64,000 nucleotides of DNA from Rhodococcus coprophilus NBRC 100603 (GCF_001895045.1 NZ_BDAM01000010.1:62001-126000), one strand, 5' to 3'. Counted from the first letter of the stretch, positions 36,937 to 45,759 are shown. Notes: generated by a model from the sequence alone, not told the origin. Numbers and translations are program-made.

Positions 36937-36981
36937 GCGGTTCTCCTGTGCGGATTCGAATGGGTGGTTGTGGGCCGCGGG

Positions 36982-38181
36982 TCAGGATTCCGACTCCGCC
37001 GAGATCGCCTCGCGGGGCGGAGTCAGGTTCGACGCGAAAGCACTGCGCCCGGCGGCTAGATTCTCGTCGACCTCTGCCTGCCAATTCGCAAGCGCGCGCG
37101 CGGTGTCGATTTCGTACTCGAACCGGTTGACCATCTCCGGACGGACGTCGTCGACGTCGACATAGAACTGCTCGTACCAGCGCCGCAGCTGGTAGACGGG
37201 GCCGTCCTCCTCGCACAGTAGAGGGTTGTCGATCCGGGACTTGTTCTTCCAGATGTGCACGTCCTGCTCGAACCCGATCGCGACGCCCTCGGCAACCGCT
37301 CGGGCGATCTGCTCGGCCTGCTCGTCCGAAACACCAGCCGACTTCTCCACCATGACGCCGTACTGCAGCCGGAACGACGTCGGCGAAATCGGGTAGTGGC
37401 AGTTGATCAGGTAGATGTTCGGTTCGGATTCGGGATCGCGGCCACCGCTCCACAACTTGTCGATCATGTACGAAGGCCCGTAGTACGTTGCGTCCGACTG
37501 GCTTTCGACGCCGTAGTTGGTGGACTGACTGACACCTGCGGCATCTGCTCGCGGCCTCGACCGCATCACCTGCGTGGCCGTATGGCGCTCGAACACGTTG
37601 CGGAAGTAAGTCGGCATTCCATAGTGCACGTAGAAGAAGTGCGCCATGTCGACGATGTTGTCCACGATTTCGCGGCAATGAGATCCGGTGACCTCGATCG
37701 AGTTCCACACCCAGTCGGTCCAGTCCGGACTTCCGTAGGTGGGGATCTCGGGAATCGCCAACTCAGCGGGCGGTTTCGCACCCTGAGGGTCGTGCCATAC
37801 GAAGAGCTGGCCGCTGATCTCGGCCACCTGCCATGTCCGCGTGCGGGCGAGCGGCGGGACGCGGCGTGCGTAGGGAATTTCCGCGCACTTTCCGTCACCG
37901 CGCCAACGCCAGTCGTGGAACGGGCACGCGACGGTGTTGCCCTTGACCGTTCCCTGCGCCAGATTCCCGCCCATATGCCTGCAGAACGCGTCCAGGACGT
38001 TCAATCGGCCGTTCTCACCCGCGAACACAACAAGAGCGGTTCCGAATGCGTTGACCTGGTGGGGTTTGCCATCAGCGAAGTCGCGTACCAATCCGAGGCA
38101 GTGCCATCCACGCGCGTACCGTTCCGGCGGTGTGCCGGTGTCGATGACGCGAACTTCGCCGTCTGTGTCGGTGGAATCCAC
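36982..38181 (-). CDS. kshA: 3-Ketosteroid 9-alpha-hydroxylase oxygenase subunit
   Basis: A 399-residue Rieske oxygenase. Rieske [2Fe-2S] ligands are Cys67, His69, Cys86 and His89; mononuclear iron ligands include Asp178, His181 and His186 (VDMAHFFYVH), the same numbering I recall for M. tuberculosis KshA. It hydroxylates C9 of 3-ketosteroids, which with delta1-dehydrogenation opens ring B. GTG at 38181 is fixed by AGGAGG. The reductase KshB is not encoded nearby. It is divergent from an IclR gene. Confidence 0.9.
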   Translation of the reverse strand: MDSTDTDGEVRVIDTGTPPERYARGWHCLGLVRDFADGKPHQVNAFGTALVVFAGENGRLNVLDAFCRHMGGNLAQGTVKGNTVACPFHDWRWRGDGKCAEIPYARRVPPLARTRTWQVAEISGQLFVWHDPQGAKPPAELAIPEIPTYGSPDWTDWVWNSIEVTGSHCREIVDNIVDMAHFFYVHYGMPTYFRNVFERHTATQVMRSRPRADAAGVSQSTNYGVESQSDATYYGPSYMIDKLWSGGRDPESEPNIYLINCHYPISPTSFRLQYGVMVEKSAGVSDEQAEQIARAVAEGVAIGFEQDVHIWKNKSRIDNPLLCEEDGPVYQLRRWYEQFYVDVDDVRPEMVNRFEYEIDTARALANWQAEVDENLAAGRSAFASNLTPPREAISAESES

Positions 38182-38309
38182 TGTGCCTCCTGATCGACTG
38201 ATCGCGACACTCGCCCGTCGCAGTGCGATCAGCTTGGCCAAGCAGCGAGGCCCTGTGACGTCGGTCTCCCGCACAACGGGAAGGTAGTTTCGGCGACAGC
38301 GGCGCCACC

Positions 38310-38338
38310 TGGCACGGTCATGCAATTGATACGTGCCA
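38310..38338. promoter_or_regulatory. Inverted repeat in the kshA-iclR intergenic region
   Basis: TGGCACG and CGTGCCA arms (7 bp, perfect) flank a 15-nt AT-richer spacer containing CAATTG. It is centred 70 nt upstream of the IclR start, between the divergent kshA and iclR genes, a typical IclR autoregulatory operator place. A related GTGGCA...GCCAC element precedes the second kshA-iclR pair. Confidence 0.45.
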
Positions 38339-38343
38339 CACCC

Positions 38344-38356
38344 CACGGGTACCGTG
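38344..38356. promoter_or_regulatory. Small palindrome CACGG-GTA-CCGTG
   Basis: A perfect 5-3-5 inverted repeat just upstream of the iclR ribosome binding site and 5 nt after the larger inverted repeat. It may be a second half of the same operator or chance. Confidence 0.3.
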
Positions 38357-38394
38357 CTGCGCATCACACCGATTGTGGGTGTCAGGAGGATGAG

Positions 38395-39174
38395 TTGAGT
38401 ACGTCGAACACCGACGGGGTACCGATTTCCGTCGTGGACCGGGTGTCACTGGTCCTCGAGGCCCTGAGCGCAGGGCCCATGACATTGGCCAAGGTGACGG
38501 CGCGAACCGGGATCCCCAGATCCTCGGCGCACCGGCTGCTCGAACAGCTCGCGAACGCCGGATGGCTGGCCCGATCGCCCGAACAGACATACGAACTCGG
38601 AGTGAAGGCCTACGAGATGGGTCAGGCCGCACTCAACCAGAACCGGCTCCTGCATCACGCGCGCCCCGTGATGCACGCGTGTGCGCAGCGGACGGGATTC
38701 ACCATCCAGCTCGGAGTCGTCGACCGTGGTGACACGGTCTATCTCGCCAAGGTGAACGGACGCGCGTCGGGGTCGACCCCGACGGCGGTCGGCCAACGGG
38801 TGCCGGCACACCTGACCGCGCTGGGCAAGGTCGTCATGGCGTACTCGGCGGTCTTCGGGTCCCGGTCACCACGTGGACTCCACAGTGCGGACGCGGGCAC
38901 GCCCGTCGCCCGGGCCTCGTCGAGCCGGTTCGAGGAGGAGATGAATCAGGTGCGCGAACGCGGCGCCGCGTTCGACCGCGGCGAAGCATTCCCCGGTATC
39001 GCCTGCGTCGGAGTCTCGATCGGCCCGCCCGACCACATGTACGGCAATCTCGCCGGGCTTTCCTTCATTGCTCAGGTCGGTGCGTTCGACCACCAGAAGG
39101 TGGTCGCCCCCCTGCGATTGGTGGCCGGTGAGATCTGGCAGCGCTGTGTAGCCGCAGACCTCGCGAGTCACTGA
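38395..39174 (+). CDS. IclR family transcriptional regulator
   Basis: A 259-residue IclR protein: N-terminal winged helix (SLVLEALSAGPMTLAKVTAR, then GIPRSSAHRLLEQLANAGWL) and a C-terminal effector domain with the usual QLGVVDRGDTVYLAKVNG and GIACVGVSIGPPD segments. The start is taken as TTG at 38395 because AGGAGG lies five bases upstream; no ATG fits. It is divergent from kshA, which it probably regulates with a steroid intermediate as ligand. Confidence 0.85.
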   Translation: MSTSNTDGVPISVVDRVSLVLEALSAGPMTLAKVTARTGIPRSSAHRLLEQLANAGWLARSPEQTYELGVKAYEMGQAALNQNRLLHHARPVMHACAQRTGFTIQLGVVDRGDTVYLAKVNGRASGSTPTAVGQRVPAHLTALGKVVMAYSAVFGSRSPRGLHSADAGTPVARASSSRFEEEMNQVRERGAAFDRGEAFPGIACVGVSIGPPDHMYGNLAGLSFIAQVGAFDHQKVVAPLRLVAGEIWQRCVAADLASH

Positions 39175-39204
39175 GCAGACGTCGACATCGAGGATCGATC
39201 GCTG

Positions 39205-39264
39205 CGATGCAGCCTCTCCCGATCCGACCACAACGACGTCGAACTCATTGCCCCACAGGACCAT
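39205..39264 (-). pseudogene. Remnant N-terminus of an FAD-binding dehydrogenase
   Basis: About 20 codons beginning at ATG 39264 read MVLWGNEFDVVVVGSGEAA, the start of a KstD/fumarate-reductase-type flavoprotein including most of the dinucleotide-binding loop. AGGAA lies upstream. After this the frame runs into the antisense of the IclR gene and loses any family resemblance, so the body of the gene has been lost. It lies in the 186-nt gap between iclR and the VOC gene. Confidence 0.55.
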
Positions 39265-39360
39265 CGACGCACTTCCTGTCGGAGTTCTCGAATTCCTTTC
39301 GCAGCCCCCTCCACGCCGGCGGTTCACGGCACCGGCATCTCCCGCTGATTGTCAGACGTC

Positions 39361-39765
39361 TCAGGACGGGCCGCGTTGCACGAACTCCACGAGGTAGCCG
39401 TCGGGGTCGCGGACTGTACCGACAACCATGTCATAGGCGTCGAGCCTTGTCGCCGGAGCGACCTCGGCACCACCGTGTTCGCACGCGCGGGTCATTTGCG
39501 CCTGCGCGTCCGGGGTGTTGACGACAATCTTGACCAGCATGTTGCCGTGTTCGGGTTCGTCTGCGCCACCGTCCGTCGGCAGCATGAGTTCCAGCCCGGC
39601 AGCCCCGGCACGGACGATTGTCGCCCGGAAGGCAGGGGTCGTGAGGTCCTTGTCGTGCACGAATCCGCATCCCCGGACGTAGAACTCGGTAGCGCGATCG
39701 AGGTCGGCCACCCGTAGTGCGCTGAGCGACAGCGTGGTCTGCCGATTCGGAGATTGTGCGGTCAT
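39361..39765 (-). CDS. VOC (glyoxalase/bleomycin resistance) family protein
   Basis: A 134-residue vicinal-oxygen-chelate protein with the paired beta-alpha-beta3 units: ALRVADLDRATEFYVRGCGF at the N-terminus and VRDPDGYLVEFVQ at the C-terminus, whose glutamate is a typical metal ligand. It could be an isomerase, dioxygenase or epimerase, and no substrate is evident. ATG at 39765 overlaps the stop of the upstream SDR gene (ATGA), so it forms a two-gene unit with it. Confidence 0.75.
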   Translation of the reverse strand: MTAQSPNRQTTLSLSALRVADLDRATEFYVRGCGFVHDKDLTTPAFRATIVRAGAAGLELMLPTDGGADEPEHGNMLVKIVVNTPDAQAQMTRACEHGGAEVAPATRLDAYDMVVGTVRDPDGYLVEFVQRGPS

Positions 39766-40520
39766 CGCGTCTGGGATCCTCCGTTGAAGTCCATCGTCTG
39801 CCCTGTCAGACCACCCGCTTCGTTCGACGCGAGGTAGGCACAAAAAGCGCCGACCTCGATCGGATCACCCAGGCGGCCGATCGGAATCGTCCGCAAGATC
39901 TGCTCGATCATCTCGGGGCTCATCTTGTCTTCGAGGTTCTTCTGATGACCGAGGGCCACGATGTTCGCGGTTACTCCGTACTGCCCGGTCTCGGCCGCGA
40001 GGTGACGAATGAATCCCTCGATGCCACTCTTACCCGTTGCGTACATCGACTGATTGATGTTCTGGCCGGTCCGTGCGGAGCCCGACGAGATCTGGACGAC
40101 CCTTCCCCAGCCCGCATCGCACATCCCGTCCAGAGCGACCTTGATGCAGTTCATCGCACCAAAGATGTTGAGGTCGATCGGAGCCCGCCATTCCTCCGGC
40201 GACAGTTCCCGGAAGGGTTTGATGACACGCCCTTCCGCGACGCCCGCATTGTTGACGACGATGTCGACGTGACCGCCGAGTTCCTTCTCTGCGGCCCGAA
40301 CGTGTTCGAGGGTCGAGTCGAAATCGGTGACGTCGAATGCAGAGGCAACGGCGACATTCCCCTCCTCGACGATCGCGGCCGCAACCTTCTCTGCGCGTTC
40401 CGCGTACAGATCGTTGACGATCACCGCCGCTCCTTGTCGCGCCAGCACTTTCGAGATCCCCTCGCCGACACTCTGACCGGCTCCGCTGATCAGTGCGATG
40501 CGTCCTGCCAAGCTGAACAC
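39762..40520 (-). CDS. SDR family oxidoreductase
   Basis: A 252-residue SDR, FabG-like: GAGQSVGEGISKVLARQGA, NDLYAERAE, DIVVNNAGVAEG, ISSGSA and YATGKSGIEG, with a C-terminal TGQTMDFNGGSQ. The acidic NDLYAE after beta-2 points to NAD(H). GTG at 40520 is fixed by AAGGAG upstream. It likely oxidises a hydroxyacyl-CoA or hydroxysteroid. It is divergent from the enoyl-CoA hydratase operon. Confidence 0.82.
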   Translation of the reverse strand: MFSLAGRIALISGAGQSVGEGISKVLARQGAAVIVNDLYAERAEKVAAAIVEEGNVAVASAFDVTDFDSTLEHVRAAEKELGGHVDIVVNNAGVAEGRVIKPFRELSPEEWRAPIDLNIFGAMNCIKVALDGMCDAGWGRVVQISSGSARTGQNINQSMYATGKSGIEGFIRHLAAETGQYGVTANIVALGHQKNLEDKMSPEMIEQILRTIPIGRLGDPIEVGAFCAYLASNEAGGLTGQTMDFNGGSQTR

Positions 40521-40602
40521 GGGTACTCCTTCCCGCCGCCACCTGTTGCGGCGACTTGTGATGCGGGCCAGTGCACCGCAACTCCGCACTTTTTGTCAAT
40601 CA

Positions 40603-40620
40603 ATATTGGATCCAAAATAA
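40603..40620. promoter_or_regulatory. Putative GntR-type operator TTGGATCCAA
   Basis: A perfect 10-bp palindrome TTGGATCCAA within an AT-rich stretch (ATATTGGATCCAAAATAAT) lies 30 nt before the enoyl-CoA hydratase start and 85 nt before the divergent SDR. AT-flanked short palindromes of this sort suit FCD-type GntR repressors, and such a gene ends this operon at 45052. Confidence 0.5.
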
Positions 40621-40645
40621 TTCACCAATCTGCTACGGTCAGCGC

Positions 40646-41461
40646 ATGACCCAGTCTTCTCCCGATCCGGAGCTGGGCGAAGCCCCCACGGAATCCCCGA
40701 TTCTCACCTCCGTTGCAGACGGCGTCGCCCGTATGACTCTGAACAATCCTCGTCGCAAGAACGCGATCACCTTGGCGATGGCGGCCGACATCGCCGCCTT
40801 CTGCGACCTCGTCGAATCCGACCTCACGATCGGCGCCGTCGTTGTCGATACCCGCGGCGGCTACTTCTGCAGCGGCGCCGATACTCGAGACCTCGCGTCG
40901 TCCTCCTCCGATCCCGCGTCCCCCGAAGCGGTCCGCCGCACGTCGGCCGTCTACGGCGCGTTCGTGCGTATCGGCTCCCTCCCGGTGCCGACCGTCGCGG
41001 TGGTGGCCGGTGGCGCCGTCGGCGCCGGACTGAACCTCGCGATGGCCGCCGATATCATGGTGGTCACACCGGACAGCGTGCTCGACAGCGGTTTTCTCGC
41101 CCGCGGCATCCATCCCGGAGGAGGGCACATTTCCCTGCTCGGACGCTCCCTCGGCTGGTCCGGTGCCATTGCCCTCGCCGCATGCGGACAATCGCTGACC
41201 GGGACGGAAGCCGTCGCACGCGGACTCGCCTATACGGCGGTCGCGGCCGAGGATATTCCCGAAACGGTCGACGCCCTGGTCCGAACGGCTGCCGCCGATC
41301 CCGAATTGACCCGCCGCGTCATGACCAGCGCTCGCCTCGAACTCGGTCCACCCGTCGTCAGCTGGTCGTCGGCACTCGAGATCGAGCGTGGCGTGCAGAT
41401 GTGGTCGATGTCCAGAAAGGGCAACGCCGCGTGGTCGTCCCGAGGACCGGACCGAGCATGA
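40646..41461 (+). CDS. Enoyl-CoA hydratase/isomerase family protein
   Basis: A 271-residue crotonase. Oxyanion-hole glycines are in YFCSGADTRDLA and VAGGAVGAGLNLAMAADIMV; the usual hydratase glutamates are not obvious, as the second region reads LARGIHPGGGH, so it may be an isomerase or hydrolase variant. It opens an operon with two acyl-CoA dehydrogenases, a CoA transferase and a GntR gene. ATG at 40646; its stop overlaps the next ATG. Confidence 0.82.
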   Translation: MTQSSPDPELGEAPTESPILTSVADGVARMTLNNPRRKNAITLAMAADIAAFCDLVESDLTIGAVVVDTRGGYFCSGADTRDLASSSSDPASPEAVRRTSAVYGAFVRIGSLPVPTVAVVAGGAVGAGLNLAMAADIMVVTPDSVLDSGFLARGIHPGGGHISLLGRSLGWSGAIALAACGQSLTGTEAVARGLAYTAVAAEDIPETVDALVRTAAADPELTRRVMTSARLELGPPVVSWSSALEIERGVQMWSMSRKGNAAWSSRGPDRA

Positions 41462-42615
41462 CCACCACCGCGACCGCGCATCTCGGCGACATCGAATCGC
41501 AGTTCGGAGGTCTGCGCACCGAGGTGCGCGAATTCCTCGCCGGCGAACTCGCTTCGGGCGGTTTCGTCCCCGACACCGACAGCTGGATGACCGGATTCGA
41601 TGCGGGATTCAGCACCCGCGTCGCCGAGCGAGGCTGGCTCGGCATGACGATTCCCACCGAATACGGCGGACACGGCCGCAGCCCCCTCGAACGCTTCGTC
41701 GTCAACGAGGAGATGCTCGCACACGGTGCGCCGGTCGCCGCGCACTGGATCGCCGACCGTCAGATGGCCCCGGGCATCCTCGCAAACGGCTCGGACGAGC
41801 AGAAAGAGCGCTACCTTCCCGGAATCGCCTCGGGCAGCTCCTTCTTCGCCATCGGAATGAGCGAACCCGATGCCGGCTCGGATCTGGCAGCGGTCCGCGC
41901 CCGCGCCGTCGACCACGGTGATTCGTGGACGATCAACGGAACCAAGGTGTGGACCACCGGCGCGCACATCGCGCACGCGATGGTGGTACTCGCCCGCACC
42001 GACGGACAGCCCACCGACCGCCAGATCGGCCTTTCCCAATTCGTCGTCGACCTCCCCCACCCCGACATCGAGATCCGTCCGCTGCACAGTATCGACGGCC
42101 AAAGCCATTTCAACGAGGTGGTGTTCCACGACGCGCGAGTGCCCGCATCGGCGCTGCTCGGTATCCGCGGCAACGGCTGGAGCCAAGTAATGAGCGAACT
42201 CGCATTCGAACGCTCCGGTCCCGAACGCTACCTCAGCACGATGCCACTACTGCGCGCCTGGGCCACCCGCCTCGCCGAGACCGGCGCCACCGCCGGACAA
42301 CGGCACACCCTGGGCTCCCTGACGGCACGCGCATGGGCACTACGCCGAATGTCGCTGCAGGTCGCGGCCGAACTGTCGGCGGGTTGTAAACCGGATGTGC
42401 TCGCGGCGATGGTCAAAGACCTGGGCTCGACCTTCGAAGGAGATCTGGTCGAGGCCGTGCGAGCATCGAGCCACATCGTGGTCCGTCGCGACGGAGTGGA
42501 CCCCCTCGCCCGCATGCTGGCCCAAAGCATCCTGCACACACCGGTATTCACGCTCCGGGGTGGCACCAACGAGATTCTGCGCGGGATCGTCGCCCGCGGA
42601 CTGGGGGTTCGATGA
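41458..42615 (+). CDS. Acyl-CoA dehydrogenase (first of a pair)
   Basis: A 385-residue ACAD with the FAD/substrate motif IGMSEPDAGSDLAAVRARA, the NGTKVWTTGAHIAHA segment and the C-terminal GGTNEILRGIVAR, where the region holding the catalytic Glu is seen. ATGA overlaps on both sides tie it to the hydratase and to the second dehydrogenase. In steroid catabolism such tandem ACADs form alpha2beta2 heterotetramers (FadE26-FadE27 and FadE28-FadE29 types), which is the likely arrangement here. Confidence 0.88.
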   Translation: MTTTATAHLGDIESQFGGLRTEVREFLAGELASGGFVPDTDSWMTGFDAGFSTRVAERGWLGMTIPTEYGGHGRSPLERFVVNEEMLAHGAPVAAHWIADRQMAPGILANGSDEQKERYLPGIASGSSFFAIGMSEPDAGSDLAAVRARAVDHGDSWTINGTKVWTTGAHIAHAMVVLARTDGQPTDRQIGLSQFVVDLPHPDIEIRPLHSIDGQSHFNEVVFHDARVPASALLGIRGNGWSQVMSELAFERSGPERYLSTMPLLRAWATRLAETGATAGQRHTLGSLTARAWALRRMSLQVAAELSAGCKPDVLAAMVKDLGSTFEGDLVEAVRASSHIVVRRDGVDPLARMLAQSILHTPVFTLRGGTNEILRGIVARGLGVR

Positions 42616-43709
42616 GCGAGTTCACCGCCGAGTTGATCTCGGCGACCACGTCGATGATCGACCGCATCGGTGTCGATCTGCAGACCCCGGCACCTGGTAT
42701 GGCCGAGACGATCTGGACGCAGTTCGGCGATGCCGGCTTCGCCACCCTCGGAGTTCCCGAGACCGCGGGTGGGAGCGGAGCGACACTCGCAGACGCACTC
42801 GCGGTCGTCTCGGTGGCAGCGCAACGCGGGGCCCTGACCCCCCTCGTCGAGCACGGAATCCTGGCGACCTGGCTCTCCGCCACCGCCGGTCACACCCTGA
42901 CGTCGGCGACCGCAACCGCCGCCGCCGGTCCCGCATGCACGGTCCGTCTGCTCGACAACGCCGTTGTGCTCGACGGCACGGTCACCGACGTCGCCTATGC
43001 CCCAGACGCGGACACCGTGGTCCTGATCCTCCCACCGGAACCCGGCGCCGAAGGCTCGTCCGTCGCCGCCGTGCCGCTCACCGAACCCGGCGTCACCGTC
43101 TCGTCCCACACCGACCTGACCGGCGCCTCTACCGGCGACATCACCTTCGAGGGCGTACCCGTCACCTTCTTCGGGAGTTCGCCGATCTCGCTCGACGAAT
43201 TCACCCGCCGCGGCGCTCTCGCCTACGCGGCCGCCACAGCCGCGACGGCCACCGCAGTTCACCACTACACACTGCGTTACGCCTCCGAGCGCACCCAGTT
43301 CGGTCGCCCCCTCGCGAAGTTCCAGGCGGTCCAGCAACAACTCGCGCAGGTCGCCGCCCTGACCACAATGATGGAAATCGCGGTGGATGTGGCGATCACC
43401 GCACACGAAAGACCCGGCGACACACGAGTGGCGACGGCGGCCGCGAAGTTGGTGACGGCAGCGTCGGCCCACCCGGTCGCCGCCACGGGTCACCACATTC
43501 ACGGTGCCATCGGAACCACATCCGAACACCCACTGGGCCGATTCACCACATCGCTGTGGAGCTGGCGCGATCGCTACGGATCCGAACGGTTCTGGGCCGA
43601 GGACCTGGCGAGCCTGATCCTCGACGACGGCGTGGACGTCTGGGACGTCATCGTCGGAACACGACTCCCACGAACCAGCACACCGACCACGAACAGGAAC
43701 CCGGCGTGA
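42612..43709 (+). CDS. Acyl-CoA dehydrogenase (second of a pair)
   Basis: A 365-residue ACAD-fold protein, more degenerate than its partner: no clear E-P-D-A-G-S-D motif, and the C-terminus has HHIHGAIGTTSEHPLGRF in place of the GGTNEI segment. Such asymmetry is typical of heteromeric steroid ACADs in which one subunit keeps FAD contacts and the other the catalytic base. It is coupled by ATGA upstream and GTGA downstream. Confidence 0.82.
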   Translation: MSEFTAELISATTSMIDRIGVDLQTPAPGMAETIWTQFGDAGFATLGVPETAGGSGATLADALAVVSVAAQRGALTPLVEHGILATWLSATAGHTLTSATATAAAGPACTVRLLDNAVVLDGTVTDVAYAPDADTVVLILPPEPGAEGSSVAAVPLTEPGVTVSSHTDLTGASTGDITFEGVPVTFFGSSPISLDEFTRRGALAYAAATAATATAVHHYTLRYASERTQFGRPLAKFQAVQQQLAQVAALTTMMEIAVDVAITAHERPGDTRVATAAAKLVTAASAHPVAATGHHIHGAIGTTSEHPLGRFTTSLWSWRDRYGSERFWAEDLASLILDDGVDVWDVIVGTRLPRTSTPTTNRNPA

Positions 43710-44995
43710 ACGTATCCGCACCGTCCGGCGATACCGCGCAACCGTCCGGCTCCGAAGAACGCGTGATCGACGGCCGCGCGGCATGGCGTACAGCGGACCG
43801 GGACACCGGGAAGGGCGTGCTCGCCGGGCTGCGTGTACTCGACCTCAGCAGGGTCCTGGCCGGCCCGTACACGGCTCAGACGCTCGCAGACCACGGCGCC
43901 GAGGTCATCAAGGTCGAAGCGCCGACCGGAGACGAAACCCGGGGTTGGGGACCACCTTTCGACGAGGGTGGACAGAGCAGCGCATACTACGCCGGCCTCA
44001 ACCACAGCAAAGAGAACATCTGCCTCGACCTGCGAACCGACACCGGTCGCGACGTACTGCGACACCTGCTCGACGGCGCCGACGTGGTGATCGAGAATTT
44101 CAAGGCCGGAACCATGGCCCGCTGGGGGTTCGACTACGAGACCGTTCTGGCCGAGGCCGACCCGCGACTGGTGTACTGCCGGATCACCGGGTTCGGCGTC
44201 GACGGACCGATGGGCGGCCTCCCCGGCTACGACGCGGTACTGCAGTCCTTCGGCGGACTCATGAGTGTCAACGGCTATCCGGACGGCACCCCTTTGCGCG
44301 TCGGCGTCCCGATCGTCGACATCGTCACATCACATATGGCGGTCAGTGGCATCCTGCTCGCATTGACCGAACGTGACCGCAGCGGCCGCGGACAACTCGT
44401 CGACATTGCTCTGCTCGACGCGGTGATCTCCCTCCTGCACCCCCACGCCTCCAACTGGATCTCCAGCGGGAAGGTGCCACAGCGCACAGGCGATTTCCAT
44501 CCCACCGTCGTGCCGTACCAGGTGTTCGCCGCCCGCGACGGCGACTTCTTCGTCAGCGCGGCCAACGACCGGCAGTTCCGCTCCCTGGTCACCGCGCTCG
44601 GTGCCCCGGAACTCGCAACCGATCCGCGTTTCGTCTCCAACGGAGTGCGCTCGCAACACCGCGACGAACTCGCTGCCCTGCTCGGCGACCGGATCGCCCA
44701 GTGGAACCGTGACGACCTCGCCGCCGAACTCGAACGCGCCGGCGTCGCCGCGAGCCCCGTCCACACCGTCGACCAGGCACTCACCGCACCGCAGACCGTT
44801 CACCGCGGCCTGTTCCTCGACACCGTCGACTATCGTGGCCTGGGCGTACCGATCAAGCTGGGTAGGACTTCGACACGCACCCCCCGCAGAGCGGTGCCGC
44901 GCGGATCCGACACCGAGGCGGTCCTCGATGCGATGGGGTACTGCGCGGACGACATCGGCGCCTTGAGGACCGGCGGCGCGTTCGGCGGCGCATAA
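43706..44995 (+). CDS. CaiB/BaiF family CoA transferase
   Basis: A 429-residue class III CoA transferase. N-terminal LAGLRVLDLSRVLAGPYTAQ, then VIKVEAPTGDETRGWGPPF, and SKENICLDLRTDTGRDVLR with the nearby ENFKAGTMARWGFDY are characteristic; the catalytic Asp lies in the stretch before VIENF. About 40 extra N-terminal residues precede the core. GTG at 43706 overlaps the preceding stop. It would activate the acid substrate of this operon by CoA exchange, for example a bile-acid or steroid carboxylate. Confidence 0.86.
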   Translation: MNVSAPSGDTAQPSGSEERVIDGRAAWRTADRDTGKGVLAGLRVLDLSRVLAGPYTAQTLADHGAEVIKVEAPTGDETRGWGPPFDEGGQSSAYYAGLNHSKENICLDLRTDTGRDVLRHLLDGADVVIENFKAGTMARWGFDYETVLAEADPRLVYCRITGFGVDGPMGGLPGYDAVLQSFGGLMSVNGYPDGTPLRVGVPIVDIVTSHMAVSGILLALTERDRSGRGQLVDIALLDAVISLLHPHASNWISSGKVPQRTGDFHPTVVPYQVFAARDGDFFVSAANDRQFRSLVTALGAPELATDPRFVSNGVRSQHRDELAALLGDRIAQWNRDDLAAELERAGVAASPVHTVDQALTAPQTVHRGLFLDTVDYRGLGVPIKLGRTSTRTPRRAVPRGSDTEAVLDAMGYCADDIGALRTGGAFGGA

Positions 44996-45051
44996 CCGAG
45001 CGCAGCCTTGTGCGTCAGCCGCCCGAGACAACGGCACGAGGAGGGATCACG

Positions 45052-45759
45052 GTGGGTCGACGAGCGACACCGGCCGGCGAGGTCGTCACAGACGCGGGTG
45101 GCTCCGCGTCCGTTCGGGGCGCCGACTGGGTGGCCACCGAGATCGAACGTATGATCTCCACCGGAGATCTACTCCCCGGTCAGCCGGTCCGGCAGGAACT
45201 GATGGCCGAGCGGCTCGGTGTCAGCAGGCTCCCGATCCGGGAGGGACTGCGGCAGCTCGCCTCGCAGGGACTCGTCGAACACCGACGCAACATCGGCTAC
45301 GCAGTGGTCAGGCTCGAACAGTCGGAGTTCGACCAGATCTATTTGATGCGCGGCGTGCTCGAACGCGAGGTGCTCGCCACCTTGCCCGCCTTAGACGACG
45401 ACGCCCTCACCGAGATTCGCGCGCTCGGTGACCGCGTCGCCGAGGCGGCGGTGCGCGGGGATGTTCTCGAGATGCGTCTGGCGAATCAAGACTTCCACTT
45501 CGCCATCTTCGACCGCTCCAGCCTGCGACTGGTCGTGACGGAGATCCGCCGTCTGTGGCGGCTGGCTACGCCGTACCACGCCGCCTACCTCTTCGATGCC
45601 GAAGTGCGCCGACGGGTCGTAGCAGAGCACGATGCCATGATCGACGCGCTCACCGACCAGGACAACGAGCGCCTCGTCGCACTGATGAACGAGCATCGTC
45701 GCGGCGGTGAGGCCGGTACGAACATGTTGCTGCGCAACACGACTCGCCCGAACTCGTGA
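45052..45759 (+). CDS. GntR family regulator with FCD domain
   Basis: A 235-residue GntR/FadR-type regulator: winged helix (LMAERLGVSRLPIREGLRQL, then ASQGLVEHRRNIGYAV) followed by an all-helical FCD ligand domain with metal-ligand pattern D-x3-H (LANQDFHFAI) and HDAMIDAL. GTG at 45052 is fixed by GAGGAGGG. As last gene of the hydratase-ACAD-ACAD-CoA transferase operon it probably represses that operon through the palindrome at 40606, released by an acyl-CoA. Confidence 0.85.
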   Translation: MGRRATPAGEVVTDAGGSASVRGADWVATEIERMISTGDLLPGQPVRQELMAERLGVSRLPIREGLRQLASQGLVEHRRNIGYAVVRLEQSEFDQIYLMRGVLEREVLATLPALDDDALTEIRALGDRVAEAAVRGDVLEMRLANQDFHFAIFDRSSLRLVVTEIRRLWRLATPYHAAYLFDAEVRRRVVAEHDAMIDALTDQDNERLVALMNEHRRGGEAGTNMLLRNTTRPNS

